Origin: Plutella xylostella
Lineage: Eukaryota > Arthropoda > Insecta > Lepidoptera > Plutellidae
DNA length: 64,000 nucleotides
NCBI RefSeq assembly: GCF_932276165.1
Contig: NC_064000.1
Span: 1,488,001 to 1,552,000 of the forward strand
Reading direction: 5' to 3'
Below the pieces are notes generated by a model. The model saw only the letters and a program-made list of their open reading frames with translations, did no database searches and was not told the origin of the DNA. Both the position numbers and the translations under genes were made by a program. This document shows positions 10,503-21,075 of the stretch, one piece after another. The first letter of the stretch is position 1, and each line of letters starts with the position of its first letter.

Positions 10503-12042
10503 TGTGATACCTCAAATTTACCCATAGAGCAGATTAAAATAGGTAGCGACATTGCTATCGAAGACAAAGGACGGTTGGTAACTTTGCTTAACGATTATAG
10601 GACATGTTTTGCAATGAATCTAAGAGAATTGGGTTGTTCGAAAGATACTAAAATCAAAATTGAATTGAATGACAATAAACCTGTAGTTTATAGACCGTAT
10701 CGGCTACCAAATGTTGAAAGACAGGTGGTACGCGATATGGTAAATGAATTATTAGATACAAAAATTATACAGGAATCTACCTCGGACTATGCCAGCCCAG
10801 TTCTTTTGGTAAAGAAAAAAAATGGTAAATATCGGTTGTGCTTCGATTACCGATCGTTAAATAACAAAACCGTTAAGGAACGTTACCCGATGCCGATCAT
10901 CGACGAACAGATTAGCAGGTTAGCGGGTCAAAAATATTTTAGTGCGCTTGACCTTGCAAGTGGCTACTATCAAGTGCCAGTAGCTTTAGAGTCTCAACAC
11001 TTAACTGCGTTTGTGACTCCGGACGGACAATACGAATTTAAGCGTATGCCGTTCGGATTAGCAAACGCCCCAGCGGTTTTTCAACGATTAATTAATAAAG
11101 TGCTAGGGGCAGCTCGTTTCACTGACGCATTGACGTATATGGATGACGTGCTAATTCCGTCAGCCACAGTTGACGAAGGATTAGATAAGCTGAGAAAAAT
11201 ATTAGATATTTTTTCAAAAGCCAATCTAACACTCAATTTAGAAAAATGTCTATTCTTATCAGAAAATTTGGACTACTTAGGCTACGAAATTTCTGTTGCC
11301 GGAGTCCGCCCGGGAACAAAAAAGATCGAAAGCGTACAACAATTCCCTGAGCCACAAAACCAACATCAAGTTCGTCAGTTCTACGGCTTAGTTAGCTATT
11401 TCAGGAAATTTATCGCGTATAGTTAGTATAGTTTATAATTTCGCGAGTATAGCTCAGCCCTTGTCTTATTTACTTAAAAAAGATGTGCCCTTCAGATGGC
11501 AAGATGACCAAAAACACGCGTTTGAATCCCTTAAGGAAAAATTAAGCTCTAGGCCAATATTGTCAATTTATGATCCAAACGCGAAATACACAGAGGTTCA
11601 TACAGATGCCAGCAAGCATGGGTTAGCTGGCATACTGTTGCAAAAGGCCAATGATACGGACCAAATGAGGGTTGTAGCATATTACAGTCGTCAAACCTCT
11701 CCAGAGGAAAAACATTTTCACGCATACGAGCTAGAAACCCTTGCTGTAGTGGACTCCCTCAAAAAGTTTAGAGTTTACCTATTAGGGACACCATTTAAGG
11801 TGATCACAGACTGCCGAGCTCTACGCACTACGTTAACGAAACGAGATTTGATTCCACGAATTGCGAGATGGTGGCTTCAGCTCCAAGAGTTTCAATACGA
11901 AATAGAGTATAGGCCGGGCACTAAAATGTCGCATGTGGATGCCCTTAGCAGAAATTTAACAGATTCAACTACTGAAAAAGAGATCTCACTTCACAATGAC
12001 TTTTTGCCAAATGTTATGCAAATAGAGGTAGACAATTGGTTA
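10503..12042 (+). pseudogene. pol: Reverse transcriptase-RNase H of element 1 (broken pol)
   Basis: The pol frame runs 10506-11426 with the classic Ty3/gypsy order: PYRLPNVERQ, SPVLLVKKKNGKYRLCFDYR, ALDLASGYYQV, FKRMPFGLANAPAVFQ and the catalytic box YMDDVL near 11137. A stop and frame change lie at 11424-11450, where a short CGCG-TATAGT-rich stretch looks like a small local duplication. The frame resumes as YNFASIAQPLSYLL and goes through RNase H (EVHTDASKHGLAGIL, then YELETLAVV) to VDNWL at 12042. There it is cut by the 14.1 kb insertion and continues at 26132. Confidence 0.92.
12036..12042 (+). other. Left edge of the 14.1 kb insertion (TTGGTTA)
   Basis: TTGGTTA in the pol frame here is repeated at 26132-26138, where the same pol frame resumes. 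It marks both edges of the inserted block and may be a 7-bp target duplication. Confidence 0.6.
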
Positions 12043-12049
12043 ATAATAT

Positions 12050-12424
12050 TATTAGGGTTTAGGGTTAAGAAAAATGAACAACGGCCCCCGTCCGCCACCG
12101 AGCCTATATAAGGCGCAGCGCGCGCTCAGCCGGTTTCACTTTTTCGTGGCTCCCGGTGCGTGCGGATGGTAAAGCGAAGGCGTTCTCGGTATCGTTGCTC
12201 CTTTTTCTTTCTCTTGTGTTCATTGCTTTATTTGATTGCTAAAAGTGTCTTATTAATTAACGTGTGTAAATATTTCGTGTTGATTGTCATTTTAGTGGTT
12301 ACAAATTGATTAAATAAGAGCTAGTGTGTAAATTTATCGGATATCATGATTATTTGTAATTAAAAGCTGTATTTTGTGTGTTCTGATCTTTTATTTAAAT
12401 AGATTGCCATTCCTGATGCTAAAA
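12050..12424 (+). repeat. 5' LTR of Ty3/gypsy element 2
   Basis: 375 bp, starting TATTAGGGTTTAGGG and ending GCTAAAA. It appears identical to the 3' LTR at 17707-18081 and has the same length. It is flanked by ATAT (12046-12049), which also follows the 3' LTR (18082-18085), a likely 4-bp target duplication. The ends are not the usual TG...CA. After the LTR comes TCAGAAGTTGGAT, similar to the primer region of element 1. Confidence 0.9.
12105..12111 (+). promoter_or_regulatory. TATA box in element 2 LTR
   Basis: TATATAA in a GC-rich setting, with an initiator-like TTTCACTTT about 30 bases downstream. The same box is in the 3' LTR at 17762-17768. It would drive transcription of element 2. Confidence 0.65.
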
Positions 12425-12884
12425 TCAGAAGTTGGATTCGTATTCTACAGCCCACTTGAAGGACAATCAACCGAAATGTAAAATTGTGCTTATTTTCTTG
12501 TTGCTATCGATTACCGTTGTGATTTAAACAATACGTGTTGCAATAACAGTGAGTGTGCGGCCTAAATCGTGTTAGAATTTATTTTTTCTTGAGAATAGTC
12601 ACGTTTTTTTGTGCAGTGCTGTGCCTACCCACTTTTAAGGTCGGTAATTATTATTTTGCAAATTATCTGTTACATTTTACAATTGTAAATCGCTTAAGCC
12701 TGCCTGTGCTACATAATTTCACTGTGAACAAACGTGTTGATGAGTGTTTAGTAAAACGGATACATTTTAAACTCAGTGTAGTGGTATGTTTTTGTAGTCG
12801 GCTCATTCGTACATTTGATTAGAAACTGCTTAAATTACCGTTAGATTTTGTTAATAATACGGGGACGGCCCCCTTAGGTACAAA
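12425..12884 (+). other. Leader of element 2
   Basis: 460 bases between the LTR and the gag-pol start codon. It begins with the putative primer region TCAGAAGTTGGAT; the rest is AT-rich and without a convincing ORF. Confidence 0.5.
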
Positions 12885-15800
12885 ATGCCACGTGAATCTC
12901 GAAGTCGGTCGCGCAGTCGAAGCCGTAGACACCGTAAGCGTAGATCTCGTTCGAAAAGCCCACGTCGGTCCACGCGTCGGACTTTAGATGCTATTTTGAC
13001 ACGTTTAAGTTCGCTTGAGAGTAGTAGTACAGCTGACGGTAGCTCTAGGAACGTGCCGGTCTCGCCTATCGATGTCGGCACGACAGCCCATCCAACGCCG
13101 GAACAAAATCTAGATTCGTCTCGTGTGTTAGCTGATTTACTTAGCACTATTTCTGGCTCGAAACCACAACATTATTACGTATCAAACTTTGACCCAAAAA
13201 TACATGACGTAGATGCATGGTGCGAAGAAGTTGATAGGGCTCAGATAGCAAATAAGTGGAGCGATAAGGAATGTTTAGCTAGAGTAGCAGGCTGTCTAAA
13301 AGGAGATGCAAACCAATGGTTAAACGAATGGGTAACTAGTGATAGGTCGTGGTCTAGTTTTAAAACTGAATTCAAGCCATTGTGCCCGAGAAAACTAGAT
13401 TATGCCAACATTCTTTTCGACACGATGTGCGCAAACTCCGATAAGTTCTCTTCATATGCAGAGTATGCCCGCCGCACTTTACTGCGTTTGAGAATTGTTA
13501 AAGGTTTAAGTGAGGAACTAATGATTCAAATAGTAATTCGCGGTATATGTAATCCTCAAGTCCGTGCTGCGGCAGCTAATGCTGATCTCACGTGTGAAAG
13601 CATAGTCTCGTTTCTCTCAATTTATGTTCGCCCAGGGCCCAATACTAAACGAGATTCGGATAACACTAGGATAGACTCAAACTCTCGTTACTCCGCCAAG
13701 AAACGCCATCTAGGGAAGTCAGCACTTACATGTTTTAACTGCAGTCAACCTGGACATAAAAGTCTGCACTGCCCAAAAAAGTCAAAAATGTCTGACAATA
13801 ATACAACACCAAGTACGTCTGGATCAGGACCCGTACGATGTACTTTCTGTTTGAAACCCGGTCATAGGGAAGACAAATGTTTTGCAAAGGAGAGATCGGA
13901 ATCCCGTAATGTTAAAAAGGTTAATCTTTGCCGAGAGTATGAAGGTGAACAGAAATCTAACGACATAACCACGGCCATTGTTCAGGGCATACCCGTTGAT
14001 GTTCTCATAGATAGCGGCGCGTTAAATGTTTCATTGATTTCCGAAGACACTTTAAGATATTTATCATGTTCTAAGCGACCTACTATGTGCGTGATAAAAG
14101 GCATAAGTGAAAAACCGATAACAGTTAACAGTCTCGTGACTTTAGTCATAGAATTTAAAGAGATATCAATTGAGGTAGACCTTCTGGTGGTGCCATCATC
14201 ATGTATGACGGCTCCCATAATTATAGGTACTGACGTTTTAAATAGAGAGGGTGTGGTTTACATCCGAACTAAAGAAAGACAGTATTTAACGCGGTCCTCG
14301 GGCGTTGCTAACGTAGCATCAGTTAGTACGGACACACAACAGCAAATTAATACCCCCTTAATGGATTATGAGCGCGATTTATTACTAGCCGTTATTAATG
14401 ACTTTTCAGCCTTTCTGATTACGGGTACGGCGACATCTACTGTTAAGACAGGCGAGATGCATATAAATTTAACCGATGATACGCCTATCGCTTACCATCC
14501 TTATCGACTTTCGTACGACGAAAAACTTCGCGTCCGTGAAATAATTCGAGACTTATTGGAAAAAGGCATTATCCGGGAGTCACAATCACCATACTCAAGC
14601 CCCATCCTTCTTGTTAAGAAGAAGGATGGCGCAGATCGAATGTGCGTGGATTTTCGGGCACTCAATAAGATAACTGTTAAAGATCGTTACCCCCTGCCTT
14701 TAATAGATGATCATATTGACCGGTTAGGATCATGTAAATTCTTTACGTCACTCGACATGGCAACAGGGTTCCATCAGATCATCATAGCTGAGGGTTCCGT
14801 ACACAAAACTGGTTTCGTAACACCGGAAGGACATTACGAGTATTTGAAAATGCCATACGGTCTTACCAATTCACCAACAGTTTACCAGCGAATAATCAAT
14901 AACACGCTGCGTCGTTTTATAGATTCCGGTGATATCCTTGTCTACATAGATGACGTGCTATTGCTGAGTATGACCGTCCAAGATGGCATAGCGTTACTGC
15001 GTGAGGTCCTTCAGGTTCTGACTGACGCAGGATTTTCAATTAATCTGCGAAAATGTACGTTTCTAACGACAGAAATAGAGTATCTTGGTAGAGTTATCAG
15101 CCAGGGTCAGGTGAAGCCGAGCCCCCGTAAGGTAGAAGCCCTAGTAAATTCACCGGTGCCTTGTAACGTAAAGCAGGTTAGGCAATTGCTAGGACTAGCT
15201 GGCTACTTTAGGAGATACATTCAAGATTATGCCGCGAAAACCGCATGTATTGCTCACCTAACCAAAAGCGGTGTGAAGTTCGAGTGGGGCTCAGAACAAG
15301 AACAGGCCAGGCAATATCTGATTTCGTGCCTTACTAATCAGCCGATCCTTTCAATATTTGACCATAAGCTCCCAACCGAACTCCACACTGACGCCAGTAG
15401 CATTGGTTACGGCGCTGTACTAATGCAAACGCAGCCAGATGGCAAGAAAACTGTGGTAGAGTACTTTAGCAAAACAACACAGGGAGCCGAAAGCCGGTAT
15501 CATTCTTATGAGCTAGAAACACTGGCGGTTGTTAAAGCGCTGCAACATTTTAGGCACTATTTAGTCGGAATACAATTTAAGATCGTGACGGATTGCAACG
15601 CTTTAAAATCCACCGAAAATAAGAAGGATCTGTTGCCGCGTGTGGCTCGCTGGTGGATTTATTTGCAAGATTTCACGTTCAACATCGAGTACCGTAAAGG
15701 CACGTCCATGACTCACGCTGATTACCTGAGCAGGAATCCACCAGCGGTCCAGGTACATAGCATAGAAAAACCACGCAATTGGGCGCAGATGGCTCAGGCT

Positions 15801-17054
15801 GGGGATGAAGAGGTTCAGGATCTCGTCCAGAAACTGAATGAAGGTAGTCTAGATGCCAGGCGTTACGTTAAACAAAATGATATTTTGTACTATCGGTATA
15901 CACCTACTGGTGAAGAACCAAGGCTCTTATGCTACGTCCCCAAAGGTCACAGACTTAGTTTACTGAGACTTTTCCATGACGAGCATACACATATAGGAAT
16001 AGACAAGACTGTAGACCTGATCCTTAAACACTTCTGGTTTCCTGGCCTTAACAGCTTTGTACGGAAGTACATTTCTCACTGTTTGATATGCATCTCACGT
16101 AAACGTGTTCCCCGGGCCCCTCACCAGCCAATCACATCCTTTGAAAAACCAAATGTGCCCTTCGAAACGCTTCACGTTGACGTATTAGGTCCCCTTCCAG
16201 AGTCAGAAGGTTTTAAATTTGTACTCGTCTTGGTAGATTCCTTCTCAAAATATTGTCTTCTGTATGCCCTTTACAAACAAGATGTTAGTGAACTAAAAAG
16301 AGTTATGACAAATGCGGTTTCCCTGTTCGGTTCTCCCAAATTGCTCGTGGCAGATAGAGGAAGAATGTTTGAGTCCTGTGAGTTCACGAAGTGGACCAAC
16401 GATCTTGGATGTGAGGTCCACCTTATTACCCCCGAAATGCATCAAGCTAATGGACAGGCTGAGCGGTACATTCGCACCGTACTGAACATGATTCGCATCG
16501 AGTCCAGGAATAATAAGAGTTCGTGGTCACAGAATTTATGGAGGTTACAGCTAGTAATCAACATAACAAAACAAAAGACCACGCAAAGGTCGCCCCTCAA
16601 TCTCCTTATTGGCACGGATGCTACCACACCTGTCATACGTGCCCTCATTAGGGATGTAGCTGTGGAAGGATCTCAACCCAATCGTGAGTCCTTGCGCGAG
16701 TTGTGTAGAAGTCGTGCTAGTCAGCTACTTCGGAGAAACCAAGCACAGCAGGATTCCAGGGTAAACCAGCAAAGACATCTACCGCGGACCTTTGAAGTTG
16801 GTGACCTAGCCTTCGTCATCAAGTACTCCCAATCTACTGGCAAAGTGGATCCTGGCATGAGAGGTCCTTACAAAGTCATCAGGGTCCTACCCAGCGGGCG
16901 CTACGAGCTGAAGCTGCTCAGTGGAGCCTACGGCAAAACGACGCAGGCGGCAGCCGAATATATGGTGCCGTGGCGAGGGGAATGGTGCCCCGAGTCGTGT
17001 GCAAGCTTCTTTGAAGGTGAGGCCCCTGTTTTATTTGTGTACGTACACTTTTAA
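12885..17054 (+). CDS. gag-pol: Gag-Pol polyprotein of Ty3/gypsy element 2 (unspliced form)
   Basis: One open frame of 1389 codons covers the whole polyprotein. Domains: Arg/Ser-rich N-terminus (1-35); capsid-like region; two CCHC knuckles at about 283 and 319 (CFNCSQPGHKSLHC, CTFCLKPGHREDKC); retropepsin with IDSGA (Asp 376); reverse transcriptase with YIDDVLL (Asp 689/690); RNase H with LHTDASSIG (Asp 836); integrase with an HHCC zinc domain from His 1031 and a catalytic triad Asp 1099, Asp 1157, Glu 1193, which has the canonical 35-residue spacing before Glu. No env-like frame follows. All catalytic residues are present and the LTRs look identical, so the element may be active. A good splice donor at 17016/17017 lies 38 bases before the stop; see the intron and exon entries. 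Confidence 0.95.
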   Translation: MPRESRSRSRSRSRRHRKRRSRSKSPRRSTRRTLDAILTRLSSLESSSTADGSSRNVPVSPIDVGTTAHPTPEQNLDSSRVLADLLSTISGSKPQHYYVSNFDPKIHDVDAWCEEVDRAQIANKWSDKECLARVAGCLKGDANQWLNEWVTSDRSWSSFKTEFKPLCPRKLDYANILFDTMCANSDKFSSYAEYARRTLLRLRIVKGLSEELMIQIVIRGICNPQVRAAAANADLTCESIVSFLSIYVRPGPNTKRDSDNTRIDSNSRYSAKKRHLGKSALTCFNCSQPGHKSLHCPKKSKMSDNNTTPSTSGSGPVRCTFCLKPGHREDKCFAKERSESRNVKKVNLCREYEGEQKSNDITTAIVQGIPVDVLIDSGALNVSLISEDTLRYLSCSKRPTMCVIKGISEKPITVNSLVTLVIEFKEISIEVDLLVVPSSCMTAPIIIGTDVLNREGVVYIRTKERQYLTRSSGVANVASVSTDTQQQINTPLMDYERDLLLAVINDFSAFLITGTATSTVKTGEMHINLTDDTPIAYHPYRLSYDEKLRVREIIRDLLEKGIIRESQSPYSSPILLVKKKDGADRMCVDFRALNKITVKDRYPLPLIDDHIDRLGSCKFFTSLDMATGFHQIIIAEGSVHKTGFVTPEGHYEYLKMPYGLTNSPTVYQRIINNTLRRFIDSGDILVYIDDVLLLSMTVQDGIALLREVLQVLTDAGFSINLRKCTFLTTEIEYLGRVISQGQVKPSPRKVEALVNSPVPCNVKQVRQLLGLAGYFRRYIQDYAAKTACIAHLTKSGVKFEWGSEQEQARQYLISCLTNQPILSIFDHKLPTELHTDASSIGYGAVLMQTQPDGKKTVVEYFSKTTQGAESRYHSYELETLAVVKALQHFRHYLVGIQFKIVTDCNALKSTENKKDLLPRVARWWIYLQDFTFNIEYRKGTSMTHADYLSRNPPAVQVHSIEKPRNWAQMAQAGDEEVQDLVQKLNEGSLDARRYVKQNDILYYRYTPTGEEPRLLCYVPKGHRLSLLRLFHDEHTHIGIDKTVDLILKHFWFPGLNSFVRKYISHCLICISRKRVPRAPHQPITSFEKPNVPFETLHVDVLGPLPESEGFKFVLVLVDSFSKYCLLYALYKQDVSELKRVMTNAVSLFGSPKLLVADRGRMFESCEFTKWTNDLGCEVHLITPEMHQANGQAERYIRTVLNMIRIESRNNKSSWSQNLWRLQLVINITKQKTTQRSPLNLLIGTDATTPVIRALIRDVAVEGSQPNRESLRELCRSRASQLLRRNQAQQDSRVNQQRHLPRTFEVGDLAFVIKYSQSTGKVDPGMRGPYKVIRVLPSGRYELKLLSGAYGKTTQAAAEYMVPWRGEWCPESCASFFEGEAPVLFVYVHF

Positions 17055-17508
17055 GCAGTTTATATGATGTGACTTGATTTACCGCTTGGCTTTGCCTATT
17101 TGCCGAGGGACATGCGAATCAGTGATGCCTCTGTCCATGCTTACATAGATACCGCTTGGCGCTGCCTGTTAGTCGAGGGACATGCGAATCAGTGATGCCT
17201 CTGTCAATGCTTACGTAGATACCGCTTGGCGCTGCCTGTTAGTCGAGGGACATGCGATTCAGTGAGGCCTCTGTCATTGTGTATGCCACTGGGTACTTAG
17301 TCCATGTGGTTGGGTGCGTGATTCAGAGCTGAGTCCACCCATGTGTGTGAGCTGAGGGTGTGATTAGATGATGTTTGTCACAGTGTGTGCTGAAGGATCC
17401 TATTTTCAGTGTGAGAGATATGAATGACGTATGAGGGCCTTGGTTGTGTGATGACGTGAATGGGAAAGTCTTATGAGTAAGAATTCTAATGCGCTTTGTT
17501 AATTCCAG
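17017..17508 (+). other. Predicted intron at the 3' end of element 2 pol
   Basis: The donor reads GAAG|GTGAGG and the acceptor TTAATTCCAG|AC, with a branch-like CTAAT at 17485-17489. Removing 492 bases joins codon G|AC and keeps the reading frame, replacing the read-through tail with a 45-residue acidic tail. Three 70-bp tandem repeats lie inside. Predicted from sequence only. Confidence 0.6.
17081..17290 (+). repeat. Three 70-bp tandem repeats in element 2
   Basis: ACCGCTTGGC recurs at 17081, 17151 and 17221 (period 70), each followed by GAGGGACATGCGA and a CCTCTGTC motif. It lies within the predicted intron. Confidence 0.85.
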
Positions 17509-17645
17509 ACGATGCCGATGCCAGCGATCATGCCAATGGAGACCGGAGTGCTGATGTCAGGGCTGATGCGAGTCATGATGCCACTACGGGTGCGACTGCC
17601 GAAGCCAACGACCAAGCTGTTGCTGAGTCGTCCAACCAAAGCTGA
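17509..17645 (+). CDS. Predicted second exon of element 2 gag-pol (acidic tail)
   Basis: Open in the frame set by splicing 17016 to 17509; stop codon at 17643-17645. It adds about 45 residues rich in Asp, Ala, Asn and Ser (DDADASDHANGDRSADV at its start). Another frame from 17512 is also open but Met/Pro/Arg-rich and has no link to pol. Function unknown; an acidic tail after integrase could help targeting or packaging, which is speculation. Confidence 0.55.
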
Positions 17646-17706
17646 TTTGAAGAATGGCCGAAGACATCCCTGGTGCCCGAGGACGGGACACCGTCAGGAG
17701 AAGCCG

Positions 17707-18081
17707 TATTAGGGTTTAGGGTTAAGAAAAATGAACAACGGCCCCCGTCCGCCACCGAGCCTATATAAGGCGCAGCGCGCGCTCAGCCGGTTTCACTTTT
17801 TCGTGGCTCCCGGTGCGTGCGGATGGTAAAGCGAAGGCGTTCTCGGTATCGTTGCTCCTTTTTCTTTCTCTTGTGTTCATTGCTTTATTTGATTGCTAAA
17901 AGTGTCTTATTAATTAACGTGTGTAAATATTTCGTGTTGATTGTCATTTTAGTGGTTACAAATTGATTAAATAAGAGCTAGTGTGTAAATTTATCGGATA
18001 TCATGATTATTTGTAATTAAAAGCTGTATTTTGTGTGTTCTGATCTTTTATTTAAATAGATTGCCATTCCTGATGCTAAAA
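17707..18081 (+). repeat. 3' LTR of Ty3/gypsy element 2
   Basis: 375 bp; I see no difference from the 5' LTR at 12050-12424. It is followed by ATAT and then directly by the TIR element, so element 2 appears to have landed at the edge of that element. Confidence 0.9.
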
Positions 18082-20249
18082 ATATATCGACGGTGGAAAG
18101 GCAAAATGTATTATCCGCCACTTTTGGCGAATATGAGTTATATATACCGTTGGAATCGCCTGATTTTTCTCTTTCGAATGGTGCGGGTCTCGTTTCGATC
18201 TGAGCACTTTTTGGCGCTTAAGACAACGGTGATTTTGGAAATCTTAATACTTTTTTCTTGTATTAAGAGCCACTTTTTTAGTCATTTGTATGTTCAAACA
18301 TACTTGATCAAAACTAAAGTTATATAAAACATTGTACCCTCACTAAAACAGTAAAACATTGTGACTTAATTCATTTTGAACTAATGTGAATTTGTATCAT
18401 TAGTTACTTAAGCGACCTACCTGATTGCGTAATTGATATAAAACAAAATGCCTTCTGGTCAAAAATAACATAAAATCACTTAATACATTTTACAATTTTG
18501 TAATTTGAAGCCATACTGGCACTTAAACCATTTTACCAGTCAGCCTTACTCGCGGCGTTTGGCGGTTAATACAACTTTACCTAAATCTGTTTAGTGGTAC
18601 AATTGGCACTTAAGCAGCTTTTTGCGATTTGTAGATAATTGATATAAGTGATATAAAACAATTCAAAAGAATCGCAATGAAGCGGTCTATGGTGTTTAAG
18701 CTGTTATATCCAGAAGGATATTGTGTGAAAACGCCAATAATATAAATAGGACCGGTTGGAAAGGTGTCGCTTCAGCACCCCGCCGGGACGTTCACTGGGA
18801 GAGGACGTGCGTCTATGCGACAGTTGGCGCCGCGTGCGCAGCGTAATTACGTAGGTACAAACTCAGATTCGTTCGCCAGTATAAAACTGTAAATATTTTT
18901 TGATTATATCACCGATAACTACATTAAATTATGATATCTATTATATTACTCTTTACACAGGTTCTAAATAATAGTGTTGCTATAATTAATATTTATTGAG
19001 TTATAAATATGCACTTGGATCCTTTCGCCTAAATTGCTGTTTCTATGCAAGTAGGGAATTTTAACGTTTCTCTAAAAGGATCCAACCAAATATTTATTTT
19101 TTATAAAATATTTTTTCTATGACAATATGGTTCTTAATGTAAAATATTTGTATTGTATTAACATGACATTACTTTTTATACAAAATAATAATTATATATC
19201 ATAAATAAACTTATTCATAAATAATTTATATCGAAATCTAGTCAGAAACAGGATTTCTTATCTATATAAAAATCTAACCGAAAATGTGTTCCCAAGCGCA
19301 AATCTCTAGATCAACTTAACCGATTTTGATAATTGTTAGGTAATTATACGAAATAGAAGACCAGTGACCACGAGTACCACGACCTGTTTGTATCCCATAA
19401 TTTTCAGAATAAAGTATTTCAACGAAAAGCAAACCTTATAGGAAAAAGTTGGACATGAATTAAATTAACTTTTCTCTAACTTCACTTCATCATCCTCCAT
19501 CGCTGAAGAGTGCAATATCTGGTATATTCCATCTATCCTGCTTTTTATGCCACCGTAGGAAATCCATTGTTCCCTGGTACTTTGCCACTCTTCAGCGATC
19601 GTATGGTCCGTATCAATTCGTCTTATTCGGGGGTTGGATATTTAAATTTCTGTCAAGATGCAGGATAGTCATAAATCTCATCACGAACCATTACGTCCCC
19701 ACTCCTGGGGCACGGGTCTCCTTCCAATGAAGGAATGGTTTAGGCCTAGTCTACCACGTTGGCCTAGCGCGGGTTATTGGGCCCCAACACAACCAATCTT
19801 GTGCTGAGAGAGTTTTCGGGTAAGTGGGCTACCCAACTGTCAGACGTTTTCAAGCCACCCGAAGGCCTCTGACTAGCCTGTAAGACCTGCCGATTTTATT
19901 AATCATAATGATTACGATTATGCATCAAGATACAAGATGCTCCTGGTATATTTGCATCTGCATCCAACTCCCCAGGTGGTGGTTAGGATCATTAAAAACT
20001 TCGGCAATGTGGCTATACCATCTTGAAAGTCAATCTTTCATAGTAACAAGGAGATATCCTGGGTTTTGTTGCAATGTTCTTCAAGATGCTTTGTATAGAT
20101 CCTTCATGTTTCCTATGGCAGCCGATGAGACCATCGCTGGATATAGGGTTACCCCTAGCAGCGTTTGTCCTTTTATAAATTTCGTTTGATATTAAGTTCA
20201 CAAAGAAAATACTCGTACGCAAGTGCTTCTTTAGAATGGTCGTCTAGTT

Positions 20250-20530
20250 CGACGTTAAGTCTTCCTTGATGGTTGATCATATCCCATGTTTCTTTAGACA
20301 TCCATTCATTTTTTAAGTGTTCCTTGTGCCTTATTATTTCTTCGCAAATTTTTAACAACACGTCTTTGATGCCAGTTGTTGCCGATCTGGATACTAAGTT
20401 TTCTTCTAACTTGTGGGTCCTGCAGCTTATTTACACGACACCTTTGGCAGATCTTGTGGCCTGCTCCTAAACTCCCGCTATCTTCAAGCACATTTTTCCA
20501 TCGACTAAGTGGTGATCACTATTGACATCA
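20250..20530 (-). pseudogene. RTE-type LINE fragment inside TIR element copy 1
   Basis: The reverse strand shows VADVNSDHHLV, the end of an RTE-type endonuclease, followed by a linker with DPQVRRKL and KNEWMSKETWDMI across shifted frames. This matches the endonuclease-to-reverse-transcriptase linker of RTE-like LINEs. Heavily decayed. Confidence 0.6.
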
Positions 20531-20639
20531 GCAACCCTCTTATTCCTAACATCCAGAAGTGTCTCCATTTTCGACTAATCGTCGGTCGATTTGGTTCTCG
20601 GTCCGGCTGTCGGGTGAGACCCAACTCACATTGTGATAG

Positions 20640-20770
20640 TCCTTTGGGGTTACCACCACTAAAACTTAGCCATTAACAATCCTAAAGCATCGTCGCTTGC
20701 TTATCAAATCTAGCGTATCTTGTATGAATCTGACAGATAGTTTAAAGCGAGCGACGCTGCTTATGGATTG
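20640..20770. repeat. MITE-like repeat inside TIR element copy 1
   Basis: CTTTGGGGTTACCACC, then CAATCCTAAAGCATCGTCGC, and an inverted return of the GCGACGCT motif. A related piece is at 36170-36335. Confidence 0.5.
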
Positions 20771-20784
20771 ATAATTGCTTATGT

Positions 20785-21075
20785 GTCTTGCCCACACTAA
20801 CATACGGTGCCGATACATGGACGCTGACCAAGGAAACTGTGCACCGAATCAGAGTTGCACAGAGAGCTATGGAGCGATCCATGTTAAGAATTTCGCTTAC
20901 AGACCGTATTCCCAGCGTGGTAAATCACCAAAAGACAAAAGTCTTCGACGTCGGTATGCAGGTCACGGAACTGAAATGGGAGTCGGCAGGAAACTTGGCT
21001 CGAAGGCAGGACGGAAGGTGGACAAAGGCGGTGACAGAATGGTGGCATAGAGACGGACGAAGAAATGTCGGTTAG
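20785..21075 (+). pseudogene. RTE LINE C-terminal fragment in TIR element copy 1
   Basis: The peptide LTYGADTWTLTKETVHRIRV followed by RAMERSMLRISL and a DGRWTKAV motif matches the C-terminal part of the RTE LINE at 3930-4060 (TYGAETWTL, RAMARS). No upstream reverse transcriptase is attached in this strand. Confidence 0.75.

Noticed and set aside
12050..12067. Telomeric repeat
   Set aside because: Only two TTAGGG-like units, and they are the fixed start of the element 2 LTR in both copies.
17512..17712. Met/Pro-rich 66-residue protein
   Set aside because: The frame joined to pol by the predicted splice is a different one; this ORF runs into the LTR and has no domain.
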